Below, piece after piece: positions 9,352 through 18,744 of a stretch of DNA of 64,000 nt. Under the pieces are notes generated by a model that was given only the letters and a program-made list of their open reading frames with translations, was not told the DNA's origin and ran no database searches. How positions within the stretch are numbered: the first letter of the stretch is position 1; each line of letters begins with the position of its first letter. This stretch comes from Enterobacter asburiae (GTDB lineage: Bacteria; Pseudomonadota; Gammaproteobacteria; Enterobacterales; Enterobacteriaceae): NCBI RefSeq assembly GCF_007035645.1, contig NZ_AP019632.1, forward strand, positions 4,216,001-4,280,000, written 5' to 3'. The position numbers and the translations under genes were made by a program.

Positions 9352-10668
9352 TTACTTCAGATCGGCCTGAACCTGATGAATCGGCTTCGCCCAGGGATTT
9401 TTTGCCTGAACATCCGCTGGCAGTGCCGCTACGGCACGTTTCGCTTCATCTTTGGACGAATAAACGCCGCTGACCAGCACATACCACGGCTGACCGTTAC
9501 GGGTCGTCTGATAAACAACATAGTCTTTCAGATTTGATTTCTTCGCCCAGCTGTTGAGGTTGTCATAGTTAGACGAACTGCTCAGCTGCAGCGTGTAATT
9601 GCTGGATGGCGCAGACTTCATCGAGCCAACGTTACCTGCAGTTTTGCCTGCGGCGCTGCTGGAGGCTGTTGCCGTGGCTGCCGGAGCCGTTGCTGCAGGT
9701 GCCGCTGTGGCAGCCGGTGCCGCTGTGGTCGCCGTTGCTTTCGGCGCAGTCTGAGTGACTGGCGCTTTAGCAGGCTCGCTCACCGCAGCCGTTTCGGTGC
9801 GTTTCGGCTGTGCCGGTACGGCTTTCACTTCAGGCGCTTTTACGACTGCCTGAGGTTTGGTTTCACGCTTAGGCTCAATCACCGCCTGCTTACGTTCAGG
9901 ACGCGTCGCAGTTTGCGTCTGGCGCGGTTTGGTTTCCGTCGCAGCCGTTTGTGGCTGAGCGTTACCGCCGCGAATTGGGGCAACGGTTGCCGGCTCAGTT
10001 GGCAGCGTAGAGTTAACCACGACGTTATCAACCTGCTGCTGGTTCTGCGGCTGCGTCAGCGCATTGTTCAAATCACCCTGAACTTCTACGCGCTGCTGGC
10101 CTTCAGGCGTAGCAGGTGCCTGACCCTGAGCAGGGGTTGAAGAAACGGGCGGCAGAGAAACATCCTGCGGCGCTGTGGTGTTACCTGCGGTCTGCTCTGC
10201 GGAAGTCGCACCCGGTGCAGGCTGTGCGCCATTCGCCTGATTGGTCGCATCGTTACCGGACAGGTTGATGCTCTTCTCAGCGGAAGCAGTTTGCTCGGTT
10301 GAGTTCGTTGACGGTGCTTTAAGCGCGGAGCCAATGCCGACAATCAGCAGCACAAGCACCAGAACGCCCAGGCCCATCATGATGTACTGGCGGGAAGCCG
10401 GTTTCGGCGCAGCGGCTTTTTTACGTTTACGTGGGCGACGCTCTACAGGCTGTTCGTCCATTGAATCTTCTTCGGACTCATAATCCTCTTCTGCTCGCTC
10501 TTCGTGCGCGTTGCGGCTGCGCGAAGGGCGACGATCGTCTGCATCCAGATCAACATCGTCAAAGTTGATCTGCGGCTCGTTATCACGTTCTGAAGATTGA
10601 CGAGAACGACCAGTACGACGATCGCTGGGATCGGGTTTCAGCTCGTCTTCTGGTTTGAATTCATCCAT
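9352..10668 (-). CDS. damX: Cell-division SPOR protein DamX
   Basis: Inner-membrane protein that joins the septal ring through its SPOR domain, which binds denuded peptidoglycan. 438 residues. An acidic, charged cytoplasmic N-terminus (1-92) is followed by one membrane span at about 95-116. Then comes a long Ala/Pro/Thr/Gln-rich periplasmic linker (about 120-350, with runs such as [12 protein letters not shown]) and the C-terminal SPOR domain (about 356-432, [14 protein letters not shown] to [14 protein letters not shown]). The linker is low-complexity and the part most likely to differ between strains. Sits between aroB and dam. Confidence 0.95.
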   Translation of the reverse strand: MDEFKPEDELKPDPSDRRTGRSRQSSERDNEPQINFDDVDLDADDRRPSRSRNAHEERAEEDYESEEDSMDEQPVERRPRKRKKAAAPKPASRQYIMMGLGVLVLVLLIVGIGSALKAPSTNSTEQTASAEKSINLSGNDATNQANGAQPAPGATSAEQTAGNTTAPQDVSLPPVSSTPAQGQAPATPEGQQRVEVQGDLNNALTQPQNQQQVDNVVVNSTLPTEPATVAPIRGGNAQPQTAATETKPRQTQTATRPERKQAVIEPKRETKPQAVVKAPEVKAVPAQPKRTETAAVSEPAKAPVTQTAPKATATTAAPAATAAPAATAPAATATASSSAAGKTAGNVGSMKSAPSSNYTLQLSSSSNYDNLNSWAKKSNLKDYVVYQTTRNGQPWYVLVSGVYSSKDEAKRAVAALPADVQAKNPWAKPIHQVQADLK

Positions 10669-10760
10669 TTAACACCCCACTCAAAGGCTTATGCTAACGA
10701 CTTTGCATTTCACCTGAAGCTAAACGACCACCTGCGACAGTGGCCTGACCTTTCTAGTTG

Positions 10761-11849
10761 TTACGCCTGCTGACAATCAGCGATAGCGCCAAGAACGACA
10801 TCGTGCGGCACTCCGCCGCGCACTTCACTCTTCCCTATTGCAAGCGGGAGTACAAGACGCATCTCACCTGCCAATACTTTTTTATCGCGCATCATGTGGG
10901 GTAAATACGCTTGCGCCGACATCTCCTGCGGCCCGGTTACCGGCAAACCTGCACGCTCAAGCAGCGCAATGATGCGTGCCGTCTCTTCAGGTTTAAACTG
11001 CCCCAGACGTTCAGAGGTGCGCGCTGCCATGACCATACCGGCCGCGACGGCTTCACCGTGCAGCCAGTTGCCGTAACCCATCTCGGCTTCAATGGCGTGG
11101 CCAAACGTATGCCCAAGATTCAGTAAAGCACGTAAGCCCGTTTCACGCTCGTCTGCAGCGACAACTTCTGCTTTCAGTTCACAACAACGACGAATGCAGT
11201 ATGCCAGTGTAGCCTCATCCAGGCACAGCAGCGCATCCATATTCTCTTCAAGCCAGCTAAAGAACTCGCCATCGAGAATAATGCCGTATTTGATCACTTC
11301 TGCCAGACCCGAAGCCAGTTCGCGCTTCGGCAGGGTTTTCAGACAGTCGAGATCCACCACCACCGATGCGGGCTGGTAGAACGCGCCAATCATGTTTTTG
11401 CCGAGCGGATGGTTGACTGCCGTTTTGCCACCCACAGAGGAGTCGACCTGGGACAGCAACGTGGTCGGGATTTGAATAAAACGGACGCCACGTTGATAGC
11501 TTGCGGCCGCAAATCCGGTCAGATCGCCCACAACACCGCCGCCCAGGGCAAGCAGTGTTGTATCGCGACCGTGCGGTTTTTGCAGCAATGCGGTAAAGAC
11601 GGTATCCAGTACCGTCAGGCTTTTATACTGCTCGCCATCGGGGAGAATCACACTGTCGACTTTTACGCCCGCCTGCTCAAGCAGGTGGCGTACGCGGTCG
11701 AGATAAAGCGGAGCCAGCGTCTCATTGGTGACCAGCATCGCCTGATCACCCGCTTTCAGTGGTAAAAAGGAAGCTGGGTCGTTAAACAAACCAGCCGCGA
11801 TGGTGATAGGGTAACTACGTTCCCCGAGAGTAACTGTAATCCTCTCCAT
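10761..11849 (-). CDS. aroB: 3-dehydroquinate synthase
   Basis: Second step of the shikimate pathway: turns DAHP into 3-dehydroquinate using NAD and a divalent metal. 362 residues. Visible are the NAD-binding [13 protein letters not shown], the lysine region [13 protein letters not shown], and the metal ligands in GLAEVIKYG (Glu), GHTFGHAIE (His) and [10 protein letters not shown] (His). The gene is 57 bases after aroK and shares its transcript. Confidence 0.98.
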   Translation of the reverse strand: MERITVTLGERSYPITIAAGLFNDPASFLPLKAGDQAMLVTNETLAPLYLDRVRHLLEQAGVKVDSVILPDGEQYKSLTVLDTVFTALLQKPHGRDTTLLALGGGVVGDLTGFAAASYQRGVRFIQIPTTLLSQVDSSVGGKTAVNHPLGKNMIGAFYQPASVVVDLDCLKTLPKRELASGLAEVIKYGIILDGEFFSWLEENMDALLCLDEATLAYCIRRCCELKAEVVAADERETGLRALLNLGHTFGHAIEAEMGYGNWLHGEAVAAGMVMAARTSERLGQFKPEETARIIALLERAGLPVTGPQEMSAQAYLPHMMRDKKVLAGEMRLVLPLAIGKSEVRGGVPHDVVLGAIADCQQA

Positions 11850-11906
11850 GACGCGACATCCACCTTTAATGCTTTTACCCGCAGGCGAGTGTATATAAAG
11901 CCAGAA

Positions 11907-12428
11907 TCAGTTGCTTTCCAGCATATGAATAATCTGGTTTGCAACCACTTTAGCGCTCTGGTCGTCAGTACGAATGGTCACGTCGGCAATCTCTTCATAC
12001 AGCGGATTGCGTTCATCGGCCAACGCTTCCAGAACTTCGCGTGGTGGCGTTTCAACCTGCAGCAGCGGGCGCTTTTTATCGCGCTGCGTACGTGCCAGCT
12101 GTTTCTCGATGGTCGTCTCAAGATAGACCACTACGCCACGGGCGGAGAGACGGTTACGGGTTTCGCGAGATTTCACAGAACCGCCGCCTGTTGCCAGAAC
12201 GATGCCCTGTTTTTCCGTGAGTTCGTTGATCACTTTTTCTTCTCGGTCACGGAAACCTTCTTCGCCTTCTACATCGAAAACCCAGCCCACATCAGCTCCG
12301 GTTCGTTTCTCAATCTCTTGATCAGAATCGTAAAATTCCATATTGAGTTGTTGAGCTAACTGACGCCCAATAGTGCTTTTGCCGGCACCCATAGGCCCAA
12401 CCAGAAAGATATTGCGTTTCTCTGCCAT
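11907..12428 (-). CDS. aroK: Shikimate kinase I
   Basis: Phosphorylates shikimate in aromatic amino-acid synthesis. 173 residues as in E. coli: P-loop GPMGAGKST, shikimate-binding DSDQEIE, the LATGGGSV loop and the lid region with RDKKRPLL. An in-frame ATG exists 54 bases upstream, but starting at 12428 gives [12 protein letters not shown], which matches the family start. No strong ribosome-binding site precedes it. First gene of the dam super-operon; its long leader holds a candidate 16-residue leader peptide. Confidence 0.97.
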   Translation of the reverse strand: MAEKRNIFLVGPMGAGKSTIGRQLAQQLNMEFYDSDQEIEKRTGADVGWVFDVEGEEGFRDREEKVINELTEKQGIVLATGGGSVKSRETRNRLSARGVVVYLETTIEKQLARTQRDKKRPLLQVETPPREVLEALADERNPLYEEIADVTIRTDDQSAKVVANQIIHMLESN

Positions 12429-12576
12429 TTTATCGGTACTACTAAGACTATTCGTTAATGGTAATTCCCGCTTCGCAGACACCCAGCGTAGCAGGACATG
12501 AACTGAAACCTCATATGCAATAGAGCGAGAGTCAGACTAAAAATTATCTCAATACTCCGGCTTGTTTGGCAACTGA

Positions 12577-12627
12577 TTAAATCACCGCGCCGGGCGCATA
12601 AGGTAATAAGACGTAAGTCCAACTCAA
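12577..12627 (-). CDS. Candidate 16-residue leader peptide ahead of aroK
   Basis: A TTG-initiated frame, MSWTYVLLPYAPGAVI, preceded by AAGGAG (12635-12640) with a 7-base spacer, which is ideal. Three of 16 residues are aromatic (Trp3, Tyr5, Tyr10), suggestive ahead of a shikimate-pathway operon. I do not see a clear terminator/antiterminator pair between it and aroK, and a TTG start is uncommon. It may equally be a chance frame in promoter DNA. Confidence 0.25.
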   Translation of the reverse strand: MSWTYVLLPYAPGAVI

Positions 12628-12714
12628 ATCGGTACTCCTTGTATGCTAATTCATGCCCCACGTCAAACATCTGCAACAAACTGAATGCAAAATCATTGCG
12701 GGGATCGTTACCCG

Positions 12715-13953
12715 TCAGCGAATACCGACCAGACGTGGTGTAATAAACACCACTAGCTCGCGCCGTTCATTATCCTTCCCATCGTGGCGAAAAAGCTGCC
12801 CAAGCCAGGGGATTTTCCCCAGCCCCGGCACGCTGTCGCTGCCGGTTTTGTTCTTCTGCGAAAAAATTCCGCCCAACGCCAGCGTTTCTCCACTTTTTAC
12901 CTCCACCTGGGTTTCTATCTCCTGTTTGTCGATCGCCAGCGTTTCGCCGTCCGCCTGCTGCAGAACCTGTCCCGGCATATTTTCACTGATGTGCAATTTC
13001 AGGCGCACGCGCCCTCCCGGTAAGACCACCGGCGTGACCTCCATCCCTAATACCGCCTCTTTAAACTCAACGGAGGTTGCGCCGCTTTCACCGCTTGAGA
13101 CCTGATACGGTATTTCACTCCCCTGCTTGATGCTGGCCGGTTGCATATGCGAGGCCAGCAGCCGCGGGCTGGCGATGATATCGACCTGCTGTTTTTGCTC
13201 CAGCGCAGAGAGCTCCAGATCCAGCAGCCGACCATTGATCCGTCCGATGTTAAAACCCACGTGGCTGGTGGCGCTGGCGACGGAAAGATCGCTGCCAAGC
13301 GTGGTGAGCTGGCCAACCTTTCCCGCGTCGGCGGCGTCGGCGAGATTCCATTTCACTCCCAGCTCACGCAGGCTTTTTTCATTAATGGTCACAATATGCG
13401 CCGCCAGCTCGACCTGTTCGACAGGAATATCCATCTGAGCGGCCCAGCGCTGCAGCGTCTCCACCACCGTCTGGTTATCGCGAATCAGCAGCCGGTTGGT
13501 GCGTTTGTCGAGAGACAAACTTCCCTTTGGGCTCAGGAGTTTTTCAGCGTCTTTTTGCAGCTCTCCGGCATCGGCATAGGAGAAAGCGAGGCTGTGAGAA
13601 ACCAGCGGCGCCTCAAGCTGTCGACGCGTTCGCTCCTGTTCTGAGCGCTCCTGCTGTTCACGCTGCCAGGCCGCGGTATGAACATAAAAAATGCCGCCCT
13701 CCTCTCGCAAAACGAGGCCAGCGCTGGTGACAACCGTTTGTAACGCTTGCCGCCAGGGGACGCGCGTCAGGTTGAGCGAAAGCGAGCCGCCGACGTCAGG
13801 CGATATCACCAGATTTCGGTTCTCCTGTGCGACCAGGCTCTGCAGCACCTGGACTACAGGCACGTCATCCACCACCAGCGTGACCGGTTTTGGCGCGGCG
13901 GCCCACAGCGGATGGCTGAACGCCAGCAGCCACAGCATTATCCGTAAATTCAT
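12715..13953 (-). CDS. hofQ: Secretin-like DNA-uptake protein HofQ
   Basis: Outer-membrane secretin homologue (ComE/PilQ-like) required in E. coli for using DNA as nutrient. 412 residues with the chosen start (MNLRIMLWLLAF), the same as E. coli. The N-terminus looks like a signal peptide ending near AAAPKP. Next is an N0/secretin-TonB short domain (VTLVVDDVPVVQVLQ), an N1-like domain (about 125-190), and the C-terminal secretin barrel (SPRLLASH, GSEIPYQVSSG, VKSGETLALGGIF, FITPRL). Last gene of hofMNOPQ, and its first 89 bases overlap hofP. Confidence 0.93.
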   Translation of the reverse strand: MNLRIMLWLLAFSHPLWAAAPKPVTLVVDDVPVVQVLQSLVAQENRNLVISPDVGGSLSLNLTRVPWRQALQTVVTSAGLVLREEGGIFYVHTAAWQREQQERSEQERTRRQLEAPLVSHSLAFSYADAGELQKDAEKLLSPKGSLSLDKRTNRLLIRDNQTVVETLQRWAAQMDIPVEQVELAAHIVTINEKSLRELGVKWNLADAADAGKVGQLTTLGSDLSVASATSHVGFNIGRINGRLLDLELSALEQKQQVDIIASPRLLASHMQPASIKQGSEIPYQVSSGESGATSVEFKEAVLGMEVTPVVLPGGRVRLKLHISENMPGQVLQQADGETLAIDKQEIETQVEVKSGETLALGGIFSQKNKTGSDSVPGLGKIPWLGQLFRHDGKDNERRELVVFITPRLVGIR

Positions 13954-14269
13954 TCTTATTCGTTCCTTCTCGTTGCCACGTCCATTTTCCTGGTTCACAT
14001 GTGTCACCCACATCAACAACCAGTTCCGTTTCATTTATGGCTGTTATCGTCCAGCCTGCCGGGAAGCGCTCATGCATTTTCAGGCGGTACCAGCGCTTTT
14101 GCCCATCCTGTAAAATACCGATAGCCTGCTGTCCTCCCACCATGCCGCGATAGCGCCACTGCGCCAGCTCGCCAATGGCGCAGGGATCGTCCGGCGGGCG
14201 AAACGGATCGCGCATGCCGGTCAATAGCAGCGCTGAGCAAACCAGCAAATATCGCGCGCTATTTCGCAT
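13865..14269 (-). CDS. hofP: HofP, DNA-uptake cluster protein
   Basis: Small PilP-like protein of the hof cluster; a periplasmic partner of the secretin is inferred from gene order. 134 residues, equal to E. coli HofP. An N-terminal hydrophobic segment (YLLVCSALLLTG) is followed by MRDPFRPP, typical of the PilP/ComD group, and the conserved W-R-Y-G-M-V-G core. The C-terminal 30 residues are encoded within the 5' end of hofQ in another frame, and it overlaps hofO by 11 bases. Function is not experimentally clear. Confidence 0.85.
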   Translation of the reverse strand: MRNSARYLLVCSALLLTGMRDPFRPPDDPCAIGELAQWRYRGMVGGQQAIGILQDGQKRWYRLKMHERFPAGWTITAINETELVVDVGDTCEPGKWTWQREGTNKNEFTDNAVAAGVQPSAVGRRAKTGHAGGG

Positions 14270-14714
14270 GTTCCAGCTCCAGCCGCAGGCGCAACGCTGT
14301 ACCTTGTGGGGCAATCGCGAAAGCGGCGATCTGCACATCCCGCTGCGCCAGCCGGGAAAAAAGCGCCGGGAGAGCCTGCCACTCCACCTCCAGCATCAGT
14401 TCCCCTCCGTTCTGCAGCGGCTTCCAGTGAACCAGCGTCGCGTTATCACCCTGAAAATCGAGCGGGGAAAACGGCGTCAGCTCGCGTATTTCCGTTGTTT
14501 CCGTAAGAAACGGCACCTTTCTGACGACAGGCCATAACGCCGCGTTCGTCCTCGCGTCCTGAATCAGCTGTCGCTGTCGTTCAGCACACTGCCTGTCCAG
14601 CGGTCTGAGCAAGGTGCCCCACGCGGCCAGTCCTGCCAGGAGACTCCCCAGACACCAGAAAAGCACCCGATACCAGGGACGGCTTTCGCACCAGCGTTCT
14701 AACAGGGTATCCAT
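14259..14714 (-). CDS. hofO: HofO, PilO-like protein
   Basis: 151-residue inner-membrane protein, by position and shape the PilO/ComC counterpart. One membrane span at about 17-35 (VLFWCLGSLLAGLAAWGTLL), then a short coiled region and a ferredoxin-like periplasmic domain. It lies 3 bases after hofN and overlaps hofP by 11. Sequence identity with E. coli HofO is moderate, so the assignment rests partly on gene order. Confidence 0.85.
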   Translation of the reverse strand: MDTLLERWCESRPWYRVLFWCLGSLLAGLAAWGTLLRPLDRQCAERQRQLIQDARTNAALWPVVRKVPFLTETTEIRELTPFSPLDFQGDNATLVHWKPLQNGGELMLEVEWQALPALFSRLAQRDVQIAAFAIAPQGTALRLRLELEHAK

Positions 14715-14717
14715 GCG

Positions 14718-15212
14718 TTACCCCTCGCTTTTAAGATGGAGGGTGAACATCCAGCGCCCCTGGCTGTCCTGCCGAAGCTCACCCGCCGTTCCGGGCGTAA
14801 AACCCGCTATTTGGCCCAGCGCATCGCGCAGAGCAGACAGGGCTGGCAGGGTTATGGCATACCCACTCAACATCAGAGCAGGAGGCTGATAGCGAAGCTC
14901 TGTCAGCCAGACCTGTGAAGGAGTGGCGCGGGAAAGGGATTCCAGCACCGGCTGCCATGCGCGTTGTTGACGTGTCTGCGCTGGCTTCTGCGCCTGTGAG
15001 GCGAGTTTCTGCCGGGAGGCAAGCGCATGCTGCACGGTCTGCATTCCCGTCAGCTCCGTTTGCAGCGCGTGCAGCCTCATAACAGGGTTTATCCGCAGGC
15101 AGAAAATGATCGCGAACATCAACAGCACGGTGCCGACACACATTGCCCCCCAGAAACGCAGGCATCGTGCGCGCCGCTGCTGTCGCCAGGGCAGAAAGTT
15201 CATGAGGCTCAT
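14718..15212 (-). CDS. hofN: HofN, PilN-like protein
   Basis: 164-residue PilN/ComB-like protein. It starts with INFLPWR-type sequence (MNFLPWRQQRRARCLRFW), the conserved cytoplasmic tail that contacts PilM-type proteins. A membrane span at about 22-42 and a periplasmic domain follow. Slightly shorter than E. coli HofN (179). Overlaps hofM by four bases. Confidence 0.87.
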   Translation of the reverse strand: MSLMNFLPWRQQRRARCLRFWGAMCVGTVLLMFAIIFCLRINPVMRLHALQTELTGMQTVQHALASRQKLASQAQKPAQTRQQRAWQPVLESLSRATPSQVWLTELRYQPPALMLSGYAITLPALSALRDALGQIAGFTPGTAGELRQDSQGRWMFTLHLKSEG

Positions 15213-15985
15213 CTGGGCACCTCGCTCATGGCCAGCGCCAGCGCAACGGTATAATCAGCGCCGCAGTCCGGTAGCGGGGCCTGGCAGCGCTCCAGGATTT
15301 CCCACGGGTCACGTCGGTTATCAAACAGCGCGATGTCATCCGGACCAAGCGCCAGCAGCGCCGCCAGCTCGGCCACGCTTTCGGCTTCTGTGGTAAAGCG
15401 GCGTCCCCACTGGTGACGCATCGCCCACAGCCACTGCCGCTCGTCGCGCCAGGCGACGCACGTCGCTGGCGCCACCGCAGGAAGAAGATTCGCCAGCGCG
15501 CTGGCATCCGGCGTAATGGCCACCAGCCGCAAACGCAGCGTTTTCGCCAGCGCCAGTAGGGTATCAACCTCGTTGTTTTGCGCGGCGGTCACGTGAAAGG
15601 TATTGCTGAAGGTATCCTGCGCGTAATCGAAACAGAGCGTATCGGCAGACATCTCCAGTTCGCGCGCGAGCGCCGCGCCAAGCCATGAGAGCTGCTCGCT
15701 GTCGCGCAGCGCAACGGTCGGACGGGGGAGCGACCGTTGCAGGGTGCGTGCTGCCGGGAAAGAGAGGAACACCCGATGGTAGTGCGGCAGCGTTTTCCGC
15801 CAGTCGCGTAACGCATCAACCAGCCGTTCTGGCTGACAAATTTTGCCGTCACGAATGATGCCCTCGTCCAGAGGAATCGCCCACCAGCGGCGCAAGCACC
15901 AGCCCGACTTCTCCCGGGTCAAGGCGACGATCTGCACCCTATCCTGTTGAATATGAACGCCCGTTTGCCATGTTTTGAAAGCCAT
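15209..15985 (-). CDS. hofM: HofM, PilM-like ATPase-fold protein
   Basis: 258-residue cytoplasmic PilM/ComA homologue, the first gene of hofMNOPQ. No membrane span is seen. PilM proteins have an actin-like fold and bind the PilN tail. In E. coli the cluster is homologous to Haemophilus comABCDE and is induced by Sxy with CRP. I could not make out a convincing CRP-S site in the 120 bp shared with mrcA. Confidence 0.88.
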   Translation of the reverse strand: MAFKTWQTGVHIQQDRVQIVALTREKSGWCLRRWWAIPLDEGIIRDGKICQPERLVDALRDWRKTLPHYHRVFLSFPAARTLQRSLPRPTVALRDSEQLSWLGAALARELEMSADTLCFDYAQDTFSNTFHVTAAQNNEVDTLLALAKTLRLRLVAITPDASALANLLPAVAPATCVAWRDERQWLWAMRHQWGRRFTTEAESVAELAALLALGPDDIALFDNRRDPWEILERCQAPLPDCGADYTVALALAMSEVPR

Positions 15986-16105
15986 GCTTCACGATCTCCT
16001 TATCGCCCGTCGGGTTGACGGCTATATCAATGAATCAGGCTTGCCTTTATACTACCGCGCGATTGTTTAGAAACTGCCCAAGTGAAACCAAATGGGAAAT
16101 CTCCG

Positions 16106-18658
16106 GTGAAGTTCGTAAAGTATTTATTCATCCTTGCAGTCTGTTGCATTCTGCTGGGAGCAGGCTCGATTTACGGTTTATACAAATATATTGAGCCACA
16201 GCTACCTGATGTCGCCACGCTTCGCGATGTGCGCCTCCAGATCCCGATGCAAGTCTATAGCGCCGATGGCGAGCTGATGGCGCAGTATGGCGAGAAGCGT
16301 CGTATTCCGCTGACCTTAAACCAAATCCCCCCCGTGATGGTGAAAGCCTTTATCGCCACGGAGGACAGCCGTTTTTACGAGCACCACGGTGTCGATCCGG
16401 TGGGGATTTTCCGTGCCGCGAGCATTGCGTTGTTCTCTGGTCACGCTTCTCAGGGGGCGAGTACCATTACGCAGCAGCTGGCGCGTAACTTCTTCCTCAG
16501 CCCTGAAAAGACGCTGATACGTAAGATCAAAGAGGTGTTCCTCGCGATCCGTATTGAGCAGCTGCTGAGCAAAGACGAAATCCTTGAGCTGTACCTCAAC
16601 AAAATCTACCTGGGTTACCGCGCCTATGGCGTGGGGGCTGCCGCACAGGTGTACTTCGGTAAGCCTGTTGAGCAGCTCACCTTAAGCGAAATGGCAACCA
16701 TCGCCGGTCTGCCGAAAGCGCCGTCCACCTTTAACCCGCTCTACTCGCTCGATCGCGCCACCGCGCGCCGTAACGTCGTTTTGTCACGTATGCTGAGCGA
16801 AGGCTACATCAGCCAGAGCGAGTACGACCAGGCGCGTAACGATGTCATTGACGCTAACTACCACGCCCCTGAGATCGCTTTCGCGTCCCCTTACCTGACC
16901 GAAATGGTTCGCCAGGAGATGGTGAATCGCTATGGTGACAAGGCCTACGAAGATGGCTATCGCGTGTACACCACCGTCACCCGTAAGGTCCAGCAGGCGG
17001 CTCAGGAAGCGGTGCGGAACAACGTGATGGACTACGATATGCGTCACGGCTATCGCGGCCCGTCAAACGTGCTCTGGAAAGTGGGCGAAAGCGCGTGGGA
17101 CAGCAAAAAAATCACCAGTACGCTGAAGGCGCTGCCAACCTATGGTCCGCTCCTTCCTGCCGTGGTAACGCAGGCCGATCCTCAGGAAGCCGTTGCGACG
17201 CTCGCGGACGGTACGTCCGTCTCGCTGCGTATGGACGGTATCCGCTGGGCGCGTCCTTACCGCTCGGATACGCTGCAGGGCGCAACGCCGCGTAAAGTGA
17301 CCGATGCCGTCCAGACCGGGCAGCAAATCTGGGTGCGGAAAGTAGGCGAATCCTGGTGGCTGGCACAGGTGCCGGACGTCAACTCGGCCCTGGTCTCTAT
17401 CAATCCACAGAACGGTGCCATCCTGGCCCTGGTCGGCGGATTTGATTTCAACCAGAGCAAATTTAACCGCGCCACCCAGGCGCTGCGTCAGGTCGGTTCC
17501 AATATCAAACCGTTCCTCTACACGGCAGCGATGGATAAGGGCTTGACCCTCGCCAGCATCCTTAACGACGTGCCAATCTCCCGCTGGGATGCCGGTGCCG
17601 GTTCCGACTGGCAGCCGAAGAACTCCCCTGCGGAGTATGCCGGCCCAATTCGTCTCCGTCAGGGTCTGGGACAGTCGAAAAACGTGGTGATGGTGCGCGC
17701 CATGCGCGCGATGGGCGTCGACTATGCCGCAGAGTATCTGCAGCGCTTCGGTTTCCCGGCGCAGAACATCGTTCGCACCGAGTCGCTGGCGTTAGGCTCC
17801 GCCTCGTTTACGCCGCTTCAGGTCGCACGCGGGTACTCGGTGATGGCCAACGGCGGCTTCCTGATTGACCCGTACTTCATCAGCAAGATTGAAAACGATC
17901 AGGGCGGCGTGCTGTTCGAAGCTAAGCCGAAGATTGCCTGCCCTGACTGCGATATTCCGGTGATTTATGGCAATACGCCAAAATCCGAGGTGCTTGAGAA
18001 TAAGGACATGGAAGACCCTGCCGTGTCTCAGGAGCAGCAGAACGGCGTCGTGCCGCAGCCGCAGCTTGAGCAGGCTAACCAGTCGCTGGTGGCACAGACC
18101 GGCGCGCCGGAGTATGCCCCGCACGTGATCAACACGCCGCTGTCGTTCCTGATCAAAAGCGCGCTGAACACCAACATCTTCGGTGAACCGGGCTGGCAGG
18201 GCACAGGCTGGCGCGCAGGGCGCGATTTGCAGCGTCATGACATCGGCGGTAAAACGGGGACAACCAACAGCTCGAAAGACGCGTGGTTCTCCGGCTACGG
18301 CCCGGGCGTGGTGACGTCGGTCTGGATCGGTTTCGACGATCACCGCCGTGACTTAGGTCGTACAACGGCCTCCGGCGCGATTAAGGATCAGATTTCCGGC
18401 TACGAAGGCGGAGCGAAGAGCGCGCAGCCGGCCTGGGACGCCTACATGAAGTCCGTTCTTGAAGGCGTGCCGGAGCAGCCGTTAACGCCACCGCCAGGCG
18501 TGGTGACGGTTAATATCGACCGCAGCACGGGCCAGCTCGCCAACGGCGGTAATAGTCGCGAAGAGTATTTCATCGAGGGCACGCAGCCAACCACGCAGGC
18601 GGTGCACGAGGTGGGGACAGAGATTATTGATAACGGCGAGACGCACGAGCTGTTCTGA
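16106..18658 (+). CDS. mrcA: Penicillin-binding protein 1A
   Basis: Bifunctional peptidoglycan synthase in the inner membrane. 850 residues from a GTG at 16106, the E. coli start and length; the upstream GTG at 16082 would add eight residues. One membrane anchor (about 5-27), then the GT51 glycosyltransferase with catalytic Glu86 in ATEDSRFYEHHG and the STITQQLARNF motif. A linker/OB domain follows, and then the transpeptidase with Ser465 in GSNIKPF, SKN, and KTGTT. Divergent from hofM, whose pilus-like products cross the same wall. A -10-like TATACT lies at 16048-16053. Confidence 0.97.
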   Translation: MKFVKYLFILAVCCILLGAGSIYGLYKYIEPQLPDVATLRDVRLQIPMQVYSADGELMAQYGEKRRIPLTLNQIPPVMVKAFIATEDSRFYEHHGVDPVGIFRAASIALFSGHASQGASTITQQLARNFFLSPEKTLIRKIKEVFLAIRIEQLLSKDEILELYLNKIYLGYRAYGVGAAAQVYFGKPVEQLTLSEMATIAGLPKAPSTFNPLYSLDRATARRNVVLSRMLSEGYISQSEYDQARNDVIDANYHAPEIAFASPYLTEMVRQEMVNRYGDKAYEDGYRVYTTVTRKVQQAAQEAVRNNVMDYDMRHGYRGPSNVLWKVGESAWDSKKITSTLKALPTYGPLLPAVVTQADPQEAVATLADGTSVSLRMDGIRWARPYRSDTLQGATPRKVTDAVQTGQQIWVRKVGESWWLAQVPDVNSALVSINPQNGAILALVGGFDFNQSKFNRATQALRQVGSNIKPFLYTAAMDKGLTLASILNDVPISRWDAGAGSDWQPKNSPAEYAGPIRLRQGLGQSKNVVMVRAMRAMGVDYAAEYLQRFGFPAQNIVRTESLALGSASFTPLQVARGYSVMANGGFLIDPYFISKIENDQGGVLFEAKPKIACPDCDIPVIYGNTPKSEVLENKDMEDPAVSQEQQNGVVPQPQLEQANQSLVAQTGAPEYAPHVINTPLSFLIKSALNTNIFGEPGWQGTGWRAGRDLQRHDIGGKTGTTNSSKDAWFSGYGPGVVTSVWIGFDDHRRDLGRTTASGAIKDQISGYEGGAKSAQPAWDAYMKSVLEGVPEQPLTPPPGVVTVNIDRSTGQLANGGNSREEYFIEGTQPTTQAVHEVGTEIIDNGETHELF

Positions 18659-18665
18659 CAACAAA

Positions 18666-18743
18666 GCAAAACGGCAACCTCTGGTTGCCGTTTTTGTGTT
18701 TGCTCTCTCCCGTGGGAGAGGGTTGGGGTGAGGGCATCAGGCC
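18666..18743 (+). repeat. Composite repeat 2 with mrcA terminator
   Basis: Same unit as at 5917, in inverse orientation. The hairpin AAAACGGCAACC/GGTTGCCGTTTTT (18668-18696) follows the mrcA stop by 9 bases. The CCCTC-rich repeat (18703-18743, ending GGGTGAGGGCATCAGGCC) then fills the space to the nudE stop. It lies between convergent genes. Confidence 0.85.
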
Positions 18744-18744
18744 A

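Noticed and set aside
9400..10400. Repeat-rich stretch in damX as a tandem repeat locus
   Set aside because: The Ala/Pro/Thr codons form an irregular low-complexity linker normal for DamX; no exact tandem unit.
15986..16105. CRP-S (Sxy-dependent) site for hofM
   Set aside because: Looked for TGCGA-N6-TCGCA-like sequence because E. coli hof genes are Sxy-induced; no convincing match.
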